Shown here: positions 8,809 through 17,882 of the stretch, in pieces
Layout: every line of letters starts with the position of its first letter
How positions within the stretch are numbered: position 1 is the first letter of the stretch
From: Acinetobacter sp. ANC 3903
Lineage (GTDB): Bacteria; Pseudomonadota; Gammaproteobacteria; Pseudomonadales; Moraxellaceae
DNA length: 64,000 nt
Direction: 5' to 3'
Assembly (NCBI RefSeq): GCF_002135315.1
Contig: NZ_NEGA01000002.1
Span: forward strand, 124,001 to 188,000
The notes under the pieces: model-generated
Databases searched by the model: none
Told to the model about the DNA's origin: nothing
The model's input: the letters and a program-made list of their open reading frames with translations, nothing else
Translations under genes and position numbers: made by a program

Positions 8809-10689
8809 TTAAGCAGATTTTTTCGCTTGGTTATTTTTACGGATGGTAATCATCACCAGTTGAACAGCAGCTGGTGTTACACCCGGAATACGACCTGCTT
8901 GAGCAAGGGTTTCAGGACGAACATCTTTCAATTTAAGCGTAATTTCACGCGATAAACCTGAAACTACATCATAATCAAAATCTGAAGGAATACGGGTCTC
9001 TTCCAGACGCTTCATTTGAGCCACATCTTCTTGCTGACGATTGATATAACCTTCGTATTTCACAGCAATTTCAATTTGCTCACCCACAAACGCAGAAACT
9101 TCTGAACCTGTAAGTTCCGCAATTTGAGCAAAGCTGATGTTTGGACGTTTCAATAAGTCAATCGCTGAGCATTCCTTAGACAGATCTGCACCGGTCATTT
9201 CAACGAATTTTTTACCCATTGGGTTGTTTGGCGCAGCCCAAAGATGCTGTAAACGGCCTTTTTCAGTTTCTACCGCTTCCATTTTTTGGCAGAACGAATC
9301 CCAACGTACATCATCTACTAAGCCCAACTCACGACCAATAGTTGTTAAACGCTGATCCGCATTGTCTTCACGCAGCATCAAACGATATTCCGCACGTGAG
9401 GTAAACATGCGGTATGGTTCTTTAGTACCCAACGTAATCAAGTCATCAACCAATACACCCATGTACGCTTCATCACGTTTAGGTGTCCATTGTTCCTGAT
9501 CCCATGCACGGCGTGCAGCATTCAAGCCAGCCAATAAACCTTGTGCACCAGCTTCTTCATAACCGGTTGTACCGTTGATTTGACCTGCGAAGTACAAATT
9601 ATTAATCGATTTGGTTTCAAGTGAGAATTTTAAAGATTGCGGATTAAAGTAATCGTATTCAATTGCATAACCCGGACGAAGAATATGGGCATTCTCCATA
9701 CCACGGATTGAACGTACCAGTTCAAACTGCACATCAAATGGAAGTGATGTTGAAATACCATTTGGATAAAGCTCGTGCGTATCTAAACCTTCTGGTTCCA
9801 AGAACACTTGATGCGAGTCTTTATCGGCAAATTTATGAATTTTATCTTCAATCGATGGGCAATAACGTGGACCTACACCTTCAATCACACCGGTATACAT
9901 CGGTGAACGGTCGAGTCCGCCACGAATAATGTCGTGGGTACGTTCATTGGTATGCGTGATATAACAGTTGATCTGTTCAGGGTGCATAGATGCATCACCC
10001 ATGAATGACATGGTCGGAGAAGGGAAATCACCCGGCTGTGGTGTCATGACAGAGAAATCAACTGAACGTGCATCAATACGTGGCGGCGTACCTGTTTTTA
10101 AACGACCTACTGGCAAGTTCAATTCACGTAAGCGCGCAGCCAATGAAATGGATGGAGGATCACCGGCACGGCCACCTGAAGCATTGTTTAGACCAATATG
10201 AATCACACCGCCTAAGAAGGTACCCGTGGTTAACACCACGGTTTTCGCATCAAAGCGAATGCCCATTTGCGTAACCACACCTTTAACGGTATCACCTTCA
10301 ACAATCAGGTCATCTGCAGCTTGCTGGAAAATATCCAGATTGGCCTGATTTTCCAGGGTATGACGAATTGCCGCTTTAAAACGGATTCGGTCAGCCTGTG
10401 CACGCGTTGCACGTACTGCCGCACCTTTACGTGAGTTCAAAATACGGAACTGAATACCGCCTTTATCGGCAGCCAATGCCATTGCACCACCCAAGGCATC
10501 AATTTCACGTACCAGGTGAGATTTACCAATACCACCAATGGCCGGGTTACAGCTCATCTGCCCTAAAGTCTCAATGTTGTGAGTTAAGAGCAAAGTCTGT
10601 CGACCCATACGCGCTGCAGCGAGGGCTGCTTCGGTACCTGCGTGACCGCCACCGATAACAATGACATCGTAAACTTTAGGATAATGCAT
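8809..10689 (-). CDS. mnmG: tRNA uridine-5-carboxymethylaminomethyl modification enzyme MnmG
   Basis: FAD-dependent enzyme that, with MnmE (not in the window), installs the carboxymethylaminomethyl group at wobble uridine 34 of several tRNAs. The N-terminal FAD loop reads [19 protein letters not shown], followed by the family block [23 protein letters not shown]. The C-terminal helical domain that binds MnmE and tRNA is complete (ending near [18 protein letters not shown]). The length of 626 aa is typical. It is monocistronic here, ending at the shared terminator at 8767-8793. The start ATG at 10689 gives [15 protein letters not shown]. Confidence 0.97.
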   Translation of the reverse strand: MHYPKVYDVIVIGGGHAGTEAALAAARMGRQTLLLTHNIETLGQMSCNPAIGGIGKSHLVREIDALGGAMALAADKGGIQFRILNSRKGAAVRATRAQADRIRFKAAIRHTLENQANLDIFQQAADDLIVEGDTVKGVVTQMGIRFDAKTVVLTTGTFLGGVIHIGLNNASGGRAGDPPSISLAARLRELNLPVGRLKTGTPPRIDARSVDFSVMTPQPGDFPSPTMSFMGDASMHPEQINCYITHTNERTHDIIRGGLDRSPMYTGVIEGVGPRYCPSIEDKIHKFADKDSHQVFLEPEGLDTHELYPNGISTSLPFDVQFELVRSIRGMENAHILRPGYAIEYDYFNPQSLKFSLETKSINNLYFAGQINGTTGYEEAGAQGLLAGLNAARRAWDQEQWTPKRDEAYMGVLVDDLITLGTKEPYRMFTSRAEYRLMLREDNADQRLTTIGRELGLVDDVRWDSFCQKMEAVETEKGRLQHLWAAPNNPMGKKFVEMTGADLSKECSAIDLLKRPNISFAQIAELTGSEVSAFVGEQIEIAVKYEGYINRQQEDVAQMKRLEETRIPSDFDYDVVSGLSREITLKLKDVRPETLAQAGRIPGVTPAAVQLVMITIRKNNQAKKSA

Positions 10690-10943
10690 AATGGTTTGAG
10701 AGATAAAAAATGATGACGGAGTATTATATCAAAACTGAGCAAAATAAGTTGACAAAATGAGTCGAATTTCTCACTGAGGACGGAATTGATTTTCACTCTG
10801 CTAATGTTGCAATGTAATCTTGCTTTTCAGACCTACTATAGAAATGAAACATTTAATCTTCAATATTTACTTGATTCGCATTGTTTTAATTTGATTATTT
10901 TTTAAGCTAAACAGGTGGTACATTACAAACAAAGGTATCAAAG

Positions 10944-11372
10944 ATGAATAAGAATATTTTCCTCTCTTCAATGCTCTGTGGTTTATGTTTCGCCTCATTT
11001 GCAGCTTCGGTCAATGCCCAGTCTGACTCGAATTACAATGCGCAAAAGTACCAACAGGTCTGTAAAGGTAAATCTCAGGGAACACCAGTCACTTTTGCCT
11101 ACCGTGCTGTGATTTGGAATGGTACGTGTGAAACCCAATTCTTCCCTTCTTCAAAAAATGCGTCTATTAGAGGAGATGAACCCGAACTTTACTCCACATG
11201 TAGTAATGGAGATAACAAAGCAACAACAGCAACCATTAATGGTAGCGAAATGAAAGGTAAATGTGCTTTAGGCTATATGCCACCCCGTCCTACTCAATCA
11301 CAAATGCAATCACAACCTGAAATGCGAACTCAACCTCAAATGCAGTCACAACCTGAGATGCAACCTCAGTAA
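10944..11372 (+). CDS. Secreted hypothetical protein with Gln/Pro/Met-rich tail
   Basis: A 142-aa protein with a clear Sec signal peptide (MNKNIFLSSMLCGLCFASFA, then ASVNAQ with cleavage after an Ala-x-Ala-type site). The mature part has four cysteines (about C41, C60, C88, C103) that could form disulphides in the periplasm. From residue 117 the tail is a short repeat built on QMQSQPEMxxQP, present about twice. Function not recognised. It stands alone between mnmG (divergent) and its own terminator. A periplasmic or surface role is inferred only from the signal peptide. Confidence 0.72.
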   Translation: MNKNIFLSSMLCGLCFASFAASVNAQSDSNYNAQKYQQVCKGKSQGTPVTFAYRAVIWNGTCETQFFPSSKNASIRGDEPELYSTCSNGDNKATTATINGSEMKGKCALGYMPPRPTQSQMQSQPEMRTQPQMQSQPEMQPQ

Positions 11373-11405
11373 TCTCCATAAAAAGTTAATTTAATTCAAA
11401 TTATT

Positions 11406-11437
11406 AACGGGTAAAATACTTGAATTTTACCCGTTTC
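11406..11437 (+). terminator. Terminator after the secreted-protein gene
   Basis: Perfect 12-bp stem AACGGGTAAAAT / ATTTTACCCGTT with a six-base loop. The T-run is short, so strength is uncertain. Confidence 0.7.
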
Positions 11438-11509
11438 ATATATTGCTTATTTAAAAATCTTGTTTAAACTCTAAGGATATCAAAAGATAAAAACAAAAAA
11501 GGATATTCC

Positions 11510-12400
11510 ATGGATTCAGGACTCTTTACCCTTTTTTTACCTCTTATACTTGCCTTCATGATGGTGGGCTTAGGACTTGAACTTACAGTTAAAGATTTTC
11601 TTCGTATCCGTTATCACCCCAAAGCTATTTTTTTAGCCTTATTTTCACAACAAGTCATTTTGGTGGGCGTTGCATTTTTTATTTGTATTTTATTTAAGCC
11701 ATCTCCACTTTTAGCTATTGGCTTAATGTTGCTTGCTGCTTCTCCTGGTGGCCCTACAGCAAATTTGATTAGCTATATTTTTAAGGGAGATGTGGCCTTA
11801 AACCTTACCCTTACAGCCCTTAATTCTATTATTTGCACCTTTACCCTGCCTTTTATTGTCAATTTATCCATGCATTATTTTTTAGGTGAGTCTCAAAGCT
11901 TTGCCATGCCTATTGAAAAAATCACTCAGGTCTTTTTAATTATTTTTGTTCCGGTTTGTTTAGGTATGCTGATTCGTTCATATACGCCAAAAACCGCATT
12001 ACAACTCAATAAACCTATGCGATTTTTTTCAGTCATCTTTTTAATTTCGATTTTCTTGTATGCGCTCTATAAAGAAAGGCTTCATCTCACTGAATATTTT
12101 TCCGAGATTGGCATTGCCATGGCATTGTTTTGCCTCATCAGTTTTTTAGTGGGTTATCTGGTTCCCCATTTAGCAGGAATTTCCGATAGGCAGGCACGGG
12201 CATGTACCTTTGAAGTGGGGATTCACAATACAGGTTTTGCGCTGACTATTGCACTTTCGGTGTTATCAAATACTACCATTGCCATCCCCGCAGGAATTTA
12301 TACTATTTTTATGTATATTTTTGCCTTCACTTTTGGTTATATCTTAAACAAAGATCCACAGTTGCCTAATAAAGCCAATGCACACACTTTAAATAGTTAA
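11510..12400 (+). CDS. Bile acid:sodium symporter (BASS) family transporter, copy 1
   Basis: A 296-aa inner-membrane protein with about nine or ten hydrophobic helices. It contains the BASS signatures GLGLEL (near residue 20) and LLAASPGGPTANLISY (about 77-92), and FEVGIHNTGFALTIAL in the second half. The fold imports organic anions with sodium; the substrate is unknown, and calling it a bile-acid transporter would over-read the family name. It is a close paralogue of the gene at 12613, sharing the opening MDSG and most membrane segments. An AGGA ribosome-binding site precedes the ATG. Confidence 0.85.
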   Translation: MDSGLFTLFLPLILAFMMVGLGLELTVKDFLRIRYHPKAIFLALFSQQVILVGVAFFICILFKPSPLLAIGLMLLAASPGGPTANLISYIFKGDVALNLTLTALNSIICTFTLPFIVNLSMHYFLGESQSFAMPIEKITQVFLIIFVPVCLGMLIRSYTPKTALQLNKPMRFFSVIFLISIFLYALYKERLHLTEYFSEIGIAMALFCLISFLVGYLVPHLAGISDRQARACTFEVGIHNTGFALTIALSVLSNTTIAIPAGIYTIFMYIFAFTFGYILNKDPQLPNKANAHTLNS

Positions 12401-12612
12401 ATATATTTGCCCTGTTGAAAATACATCAATAGAGCATATTGCACCCCCTATAAAAAATAAATTCAATTCATATATTTATGTAAAGCAGGAGCAGTAACCT
12501 GCCTGCATATTTGTTCATATTTCTATTCAATCGGGATTGTTGTATATAGTTGCCTAAAAAAAATCTGCAAAAACTTAATCAAAAAAACAAATAGAAAAAC
12601 AGGAAATTTCAC

Positions 12613-13545
12613 ATGGATTCAGGAGTCATTACCATTTTACTGCCTTTAGCACTGGCTATTATTATGGTGGGCTTGGGACTGGAGTTAACCCCCAAAGACT
12701 TTGCCCGAGTCAGCAAACATCCTAAAGCCGTTTTAATTGCGCTATTTTGCCAACTGGTAGTTCTGGTCAGTATTGCATTTGTGATCTGCAAGGTGTTGGC
12801 GCTTCCACCATTACTTGCGGTAGGGTTAATGCTGCTTGCAGCTTCACCTGGTGGCAGCACAGCCAACTTGTTTAGCTATCTGTTCAAGGGTGATATTGCA
12901 CTGAATATTACCTTAACCGCAATCAATTCCATCATTGCAGCTTTCACACTACCTTTTATTGCCAATTTTGCCATCCAGCATTTTATCAATGACGGACAAC
13001 AAATTAGCTTACAGTTCAGTAAGATATTGCAAGTCTTTGCCATTATCATTGTCCCGGTCTGTATAGGCATGCTGATTCGCCACTATGCTCCACATTTCAC
13101 AGAAAAATTAAATAAGCCGCTACGCATATTCGCTGTCATATTTTTAATATCAATTATTATTGGTGCGATTGTGAGTGAACGTCAGAATATTGCCGAGTAC
13201 TTGACTCAAGTGGGAGCAGCTACTGCACTGTTCTGTATGTTTAGCCTGTGTATTGGTTATTTCGTGCCTCGGCTACTTGGCATTAATAGTGCCCAGGCGC
13301 GTGCCTGTGCATTTGAAATTGGCATCCACAACAGCACTTTGGCCATGACCATTGCGCTTACCGTTATGGCTAACTCCACCATAGCCATGCCAGCTGCAGT
13401 ATATTCTATTTTTATGTATATCTTTGCCGGGCTATTTGGCATGCTTTTAAATAAATTTGCAGCTCATCCAGCGGCCGCTATCCCCACCTGCTTCAGCTTC
13501 CATAAAAAAGGATGTACATGTACGTCCTTTTCTTTTTCAAGATAG
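12613..13545 (+). CDS. Bile acid:sodium symporter (BASS) family transporter, copy 2, with extended C-terminus
   Basis: A 310-aa paralogue of the gene at 11510, with the same GLGLEL, LLAASPGGSTANLFSY and FEIGIHNSTLAMTIAL blocks. After the last helix (about residue 280) the reading frame passes through a Cys/Ser/Phe-rich tail (FHKKGCTCTSFSFSR) that is actually encoded by the stem of a transcription terminator at 13506-13536. A TAA just before the hairpin exists in the +2 frame (about 13502-13505), so an old frameshift or lost stop probably added the tail. The transport core looks intact. Separate promoters are likely, since 212 bp separate the two copies. Confidence 0.83.
   Translation: MDSGVITILLPLALAIIMVGLGLELTPKDFARVSKHPKAVLIALFCQLVVLVSIAFVICKVLALPPLLAVGLMLLAASPGGSTANLFSYLFKGDIALNITLTAINSIIAAFTLPFIANFAIQHFINDGQQISLQFSKILQVFAIIIVPVCIGMLIRHYAPHFTEKLNKPLRIFAVIFLISIIIGAIVSERQNIAEYLTQVGAATALFCMFSLCIGYFVPRLLGINSAQARACAFEIGIHNSTLAMTIALTVMANSTIAMPAAVYSIFMYIFAGLFGMLLNKFAAHPAAAIPTCFSFHKKGCTCTSFSFSR
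13506..13536 (+). terminator. Terminator lying inside the 3' end of the BASS copy 2 gene
   Basis: Stem AAAAGGATGTAC / GTACGTCCTTTT (one G-T pair) followed by TCTTTTT. It ends before the annotated stop at 13543-13545, so the coding frame reads through it. Confidence 0.8.
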
Positions 13546-13623
13546 TTTTTATCAATATATAGTTGTTTCAGCCCGAGTTCCGTTACAATGGCATCTTTAT
13601 AAAGACAAATTTAGGTTATCTCC

Positions 13624-14541
13624 GTGAAGTGGTTACAAATTCATATTACTGTTGAGCAAGCTCAAGTCGATTTCACTGAAACACTATTAAGTTCATTAGG
13701 TGCAGTGAGCGTAACTTTAGATGATGCTGAAAATCAGGACTTGCTTGAACCACTTCCAGGTGAAACTCCACTCTGGAACAAAGTCATTGTGACTGGCATC
13801 TACGCTCAGGAAGATGACGAAGAAATTGATGTTGATGCACTGATTACCTTTATTACTGCTCAAATGCCTGAAGCACCAGTACGTTATGAATTTCTTGAAG
13901 ATCAGGAATGGGAACGTACCTGGATGGATGCCTATGAGCCAATCCAGATTGCCTATAAATACTGGATTGTACCTGAATGGATGGAAGCTCCTGAAGCCGA
14001 TGCGGTCAATATCAAGCTTGATCCAGGCCTGGCGTTTGGTACTGGCAACCACGCAAGTACCTTCCTTTGCCTGCAATGGTTAGGAAAGACCGATGTGAAA
14101 GATAAAATTGTGATCGATTATGGCTGTGGTTCAGGCATTTTGGGCGTGGCTGCTTTATTGCTGGGTGCTAAAAAAGTCTATGCGACTGATATTGACCCTC
14201 AAGCTGTTTTAGCGACCCAACAAAATGCTGAATTGAATGGTGTACTGGAGAACCTGTTTGTAGGTTTACCGGATGAGTTCAATGAAGAACTTAAAAATCA
14301 AAAAGCCGATGTGTTTGTTGCCAACATTCTTGCAGGCCCGTTAATGACCCTTGCGCCTGAATTCGCAACTTTGGTTAAATCTGAGGGAGAGTTCGCACTT
14401 GCCGGCATATTAGAAGAGCAAGTTGCTGATGTTTCTAGTGTTTATTCTGAATTTTTTGATATACTGCAAGTCGAAAAACGTGAAGAACATTGGTGTCGAA
14501 TTTCGGGTAAACGCCAAAATACCCCTACAAATCTTGAATAG
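13624..14541 (+). CDS. prmA: Ribosomal protein L11 methyltransferase
   Basis: SAM-dependent methyltransferase that trimethylates several amino groups of ribosomal protein L11. The N-terminal ferredoxin-like substrate domain (1 to about 120) is followed by the conserved [20 protein letters not shown] block and the SAM loop [20 protein letters not shown] (near residues 163-182), then VANILAGPL. The length of 305 aa is close to E. coli PrmA. The start codon is GTG (MKWLQIHI). The next gene begins 3 bp after its stop, so the two form an operon. Confidence 0.95.
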   Translation: MKWLQIHITVEQAQVDFTETLLSSLGAVSVTLDDAENQDLLEPLPGETPLWNKVIVTGIYAQEDDEEIDVDALITFITAQMPEAPVRYEFLEDQEWERTWMDAYEPIQIAYKYWIVPEWMEAPEADAVNIKLDPGLAFGTGNHASTFLCLQWLGKTDVKDKIVIDYGCGSGILGVAALLLGAKKVYATDIDPQAVLATQQNAELNGVLENLFVGLPDEFNEELKNQKADVFVANILAGPLMTLAPEFATLVKSEGEFALAGILEEQVADVSSVYSEFFDILQVEKREEHWCRISGKRQNTPTNLE

Positions 14542-14544
14542 ACT

Positions 14545-15420
14545 ATGAGCGAAAAACAAACCTCCTGCCCTAACTGTTTGACCAAGTACAAAGTCTCTGT
14601 GGCTCAACTTACAGTTGCTCGGGGCATGGTTTGTTGTGCAAAATGCTCGACCAATTTTAATGCATTGAACCATCTGGTAGTAGAGAAAGAAGATACTTCC
14701 TCTACTCCTCCTGCTAGTTCTTCGTTAAACCTCAAGCGAGAAACACATTCATCCAATGAATTGTCTCCCGATCAGCCCATTAACCATCCACACGTAGAAC
14801 AACATTTATTAAACATTTTCGCCCGTAAAGTTGAAAACTCGAATATTGATTTAAAAACCTATCTCAATAACTTAAATTATTTTAGTACCGAACCTATTGG
14901 TAATTACCCTACACTGAATTGGTCAGAAAAAGCCGAACAAGAGAAAAGATATGGTGCGTGGCACTATGTTTTATGGGGAACAATTAACTTATGCTTAGTC
15001 AGTTTACTTATTTTGCAGTTTTTTTGGTTTAACCCGAAAATTTTAAATAATAGCCCGGTATTTAGTGCGCTATTTAACACTGTCTGCCAGAGCTTTAGCT
15101 GTTCAATTATGGAACAGAATTATCATCTGATTTCCACCAACAAGCTAAAGGTTAAACAAATTTCCAAACAACAAACCCAGTTCACAGGCGAATTGATTAA
15201 CTACCATACCCAAAGTTTGGCACTTCCTATTATTCGGGTAAATTTGAAAGAGAATGGTCAAACCATATCTACTTATTCCTTTATACCTTCTGAATATTTG
15301 ATTAGCAGCCTGCAAGGGATACAACGGATTCCCCAGAATAGTCCTTTTAAATTCAAATTTAGTGTTCCGGTGGCACGTAAAAGCTTTGATACTTATAGTT
15401 TAGAAATAATTCGTCCGTAA
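14545..15420 (+). CDS. Zinc-ribbon membrane protein, DUF3426-like
   Basis: A 291-aa protein with an N-terminal MJ0042-type zinc ribbon (C8, C11, C31, C34 in CPNC...CAKC), a low-complexity linker, one transmembrane helix (about 148-168, LWGTINLCLVSLLILQFFWF) and a C-terminal extracytoplasmic domain typical of DUF3426 proteins. The family is often found beside prmA in gammaproteobacteria and its function is unknown. The N-terminus would be cytoplasmic and the C-terminal domain periplasmic. It is co-transcribed with prmA and precedes fis after 393 bp. Confidence 0.8.
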   Translation: MSEKQTSCPNCLTKYKVSVAQLTVARGMVCCAKCSTNFNALNHLVVEKEDTSSTPPASSSLNLKRETHSSNELSPDQPINHPHVEQHLLNIFARKVENSNIDLKTYLNNLNYFSTEPIGNYPTLNWSEKAEQEKRYGAWHYVLWGTINLCLVSLLILQFFWFNPKILNNSPVFSALFNTVCQSFSCSIMEQNYHLISTNKLKVKQISKQQTQFTGELINYHTQSLALPIIRVNLKENGQTISTYSFIPSEYLISSLQGIQRIPQNSPFKFKFSVPVARKSFDTYSLEIIRP

Positions 15421-15813
15421 AATTGAAAAAAACTATTAAAAAATACAAAAAAATGTAAAAAAAATGTAGTTTTCTTGCTCACTTTTTCTTAGACAATGCT
15501 ATGATACGCGCCACGAAAGCTTAGTGCTGCAAACTCCTCGAAAATTTTTACAACAAAATCGTCTAACTGAAATGCGCTTTATTATAAATATAGCGTATAG
15601 AGTAGATTTTTTTGTTTTGATTTTGGGTGGTAACAAATATTAATCTATTGTTACGCTTAAATTTCGATCAGAAACGTCGAGTTGTGGCAAGCTAAATGAT
15701 CAAGTTTTAGAGTTCTAGTTTTAGGATCTAAAACTAGAACTCATTGAATTTCTATAGACCACTTTTATATATCTCTTTACCCAAGTGATATTTGATTTTT
15801 CGGATTAATTCGC
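15421..15813. other. Long leader/intergenic region upstream of fis
   Basis: 393 bp without a coding frame. It includes a possible promoter near 15475-15505 (TTGCTC and TATGAT, 19-bp gap), a GTAACAA/TTGTTAC inverted repeat at about 15630-15655, and the very strong perfect hairpin at 15710-15742. A long fis leader or a small RNA gene would both fit. Confidence 0.5.
15710..15742. repeat. Perfect 15-bp inverted repeat with 3-base loop
   Basis: GAGTTCTAGTTTTAG, loop GAT, then its exact reverse complement. There is no T-tract on either side, so it is not a standard terminator. It lies 72 bp upstream of the fis ATG. Confidence 0.85.
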
Positions 15814-16083
15814 ATGAATAGCAAGTCTCCTATTTTTACTGCACAATCTGATGTCGCTCTTCGTATTCACGTAGATCGCGCAGTTCGCCATTACTTTGCA
15901 CAATTGCAAGGCGAGCAACCCTCTCAGGTGTATGACATGGTGCTGGCAGAAATGGAGAAGCCTCTTTTGTCTGTAGTTCTAGAGTATACGCGTGGCAATC
16001 AGACTCGTGCTGCCGAGATTCTCGGACTAAACCGTGGTACTTTACGTAAAAAGTTAAAAGCTCACGGTTTAATGAGTGAATAA
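15814..16083 (+). CDS. fis: DNA-binding protein Fis
   Basis: An 89-aa nucleoid protein that bends DNA and activates stable-RNA promoters and other targets. The C-terminal helix-turn-helix ([20 protein letters not shown], then KAHGL) is intact, and the preceding dimerisation helices are present. In enteric bacteria fis sits behind dusB; here it follows the prmA pair instead and has a long leader of its own. A strong terminator lies 5 bp after the stop. The ATG at 15814 ([17 protein letters not shown]) is the only sensible start. Confidence 0.93.
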   Translation: MNSKSPIFTAQSDVALRIHVDRAVRHYFAQLQGEQPSQVYDMVLAEMEKPLLSVVLEYTRGNQTRAAEILGLNRGTLRKKLKAHGLMSE

Positions 16084-16088
16084 ATGAT

Positions 16089-16121
16089 AAAATGCTTGCG
16101 GCTTCCGCAGGCATTTTTTTT
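16089..16121 (+). terminator. Terminator of fis
   Basis: Stem AAAATGCTTGCGG / CCGCAGGCATTTT with loop CTT, running into eight or more T residues. Confidence 0.93.
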
Positions 16122-16177
16122 ACCTGTATTTTGCCTATTTGTTTTAATCTGTTCCTTTGAAAACTGTGACGAAGATC

Positions 16178-17752
16178 ATGACTATTAAACGCGCTTTAAT
16201 CTCTGTTTCTGACAAGACTGGTATTGTTGAGTTTGCACAAGACCTTGCTGCTCTTGGGGTAGAAATTTTATCTACGGGTGGTACTTACAAGTTGTTAAAA
16301 GACAACAATGTTGCCGTAGTTGAAGTTTCAGAGCACACTGGTTTCCCAGAGATGATGGACGGCCGTGTAAAAACGCTACATCCGAAAATTCATGGTGGTA
16401 TTCTGGCTCGTCGTGGTCTAGATGAAGCTGTGATGGCAGAACACAATATCGATGCAATTGATTTGGTTGTTGTAAACCTTTATCCGTTTGCTGCGACTGT
16501 TGCAAAACCAAACTGTTCACTTGCTGATGCGATCGAAAATATCGACATCGGTGGTCCAACAATGGTTCGTGCTGCTGCGAAAAACCATGCTTCTGTAGGC
16601 ATTGTAGTCAATGCTTCTGACTATGCAACTGTGGTAGCGGAGCTTAAAGCTGAAGGTGCTTTATCTCATGCAACACGTTTTGACTTGGCAGTGAAAGCTT
16701 TTGAACATACAGCTCAATATGACGGCATGATTGCTTCTTACCTTGGCGCTCGCGTTGGTAAAGAAGAAGGTCAAGCAGACAAGTTTGCGCGTACTTTCAA
16801 TACACAATTGAACAAAGCACAAGATCTTCGTTATGGTGAAAACCCACATCAATCAGCTGCTTTCTATGTAGAGTCAACTGCAACAGAAGCTTCTGTTTCA
16901 ACTGCTAAACAGTTACAAGGTAAAGAATTATCTTATAACAACATTGCAGATACAGATGCAGCGCTTGAATGTGTTAAATCATTTGCTAAACCTGCATGTG
17001 TGATTGTAAAACATGCAAACCCATGTGGCGTTGCAGTATCTCTAGACGGTATTAAAGCTGCTTATGATTTAGCTTATGCAACTGACCCTGAATCTGCATT
17101 CGGTGGCATCATTGCTTTCAACCGTGAATTAGACGTGGCAACTGCACAAGCGATTGTTGATCGTCAATTCGTTGAAGTGATTATTGCACCAAGCATCGCT
17201 GAAGGTGTTTTAGAAGTAACAGGTGCGAAGAAAAACGTACGTGTACTGGTATGTGGTGAGCTTCCTGCAATTGATGCACGCCAATCTCAACTTGACTATA
17301 AACGCGTAAATGGTGGTTTGTTAGTACAAGATCAAGATTTAGGCATGATCACTAAAGATGACCTTAAAGTTGTGACTAAACGTGCACCTACTGAACCTGA
17401 AATCGACGATATGATTTTTGCCTGGAAAGTTGCGAAATACGTTAAATCTAACGCAATTGTATATGCGAAAGGCCGTCAAACCATTGGTGTGGGTGCAGGT
17501 CAAATGAGCCGCGTAAACTCAGCTCGTATTGCTGCAATCAAAGCTGAACATGCAGGTCTGGTAGTTGAAGGTGCTGTAATGGCGTCTGACGCATTCTTCC
17601 CATTCCGTGACGGTATTGATAACGCTGCGAAAGCGGGTATCAAATGCATCATCCAACCGGGCGGTTCAATGCGTGATGAAGAAACCATTGCAGCGGCTGA
17701 CGAAGCTGGTATTGCAATGGTCTTCACTGGCATGCGTCACTTCCGCCACTAA
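16178..17752 (+). CDS. purH: Bifunctional AICAR transformylase / IMP cyclohydrolase
   Basis: Catalyses the last two steps of purine synthesis: formylation of AICAR and ring closure to IMP. The N-terminal cyclohydrolase domain begins [20 protein letters not shown] and holds [15 protein letters not shown]; the C-terminal transformylase has KHANPCGVA (catalytic Lys-His at about 278-279) and ends [11 protein letters not shown], as in other PurH proteins. The frame is open 7 codons upstream with a TTG, but the ATG at 16178 matches the family N-terminus and gives 524 aa. purD follows after a hairpin-bearing spacer on the same strand. Confidence 0.97.
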   Translation: MTIKRALISVSDKTGIVEFAQDLAALGVEILSTGGTYKLLKDNNVAVVEVSEHTGFPEMMDGRVKTLHPKIHGGILARRGLDEAVMAEHNIDAIDLVVVNLYPFAATVAKPNCSLADAIENIDIGGPTMVRAAAKNHASVGIVVNASDYATVVAELKAEGALSHATRFDLAVKAFEHTAQYDGMIASYLGARVGKEEGQADKFARTFNTQLNKAQDLRYGENPHQSAAFYVESTATEASVSTAKQLQGKELSYNNIADTDAALECVKSFAKPACVIVKHANPCGVAVSLDGIKAAYDLAYATDPESAFGGIIAFNRELDVATAQAIVDRQFVEVIIAPSIAEGVLEVTGAKKNVRVLVCGELPAIDARQSQLDYKRVNGGLLVQDQDLGMITKDDLKVVTKRAPTEPEIDDMIFAWKVAKYVKSNAIVYAKGRQTIGVGAGQMSRVNSARIAAIKAEHAGLVVEGAVMASDAFFPFRDGIDNAAKAGIKCIIQPGGSMRDEETIAAADEAGIAMVFTGMRHFRH

Positions 17753-17815
17753 GCACACAGCTTAGAATGTAATGACAAACTCATACATGTGGTTTAAAAC
17801 AGATTTCTAATCTTG

Positions 17816-17854
17816 CATAAAGTCCTCTCCTATTTTTAGGCTGAGGACTTTATG
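17816..17854. repeat. 12-bp inverted repeat between purH and purD
   Basis: CATAAAGTCCTC (17816-17827) and GAGGACTTTATG (17843-17854) pair perfectly around a 15-base loop. No T-tract follows. The loop and right arm resemble the hairpin after cysE (29433-29470). Confidence 0.7.
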
Positions 17855-17882
17855 TCATTTTCGATTCATGGAGTATGAACCG

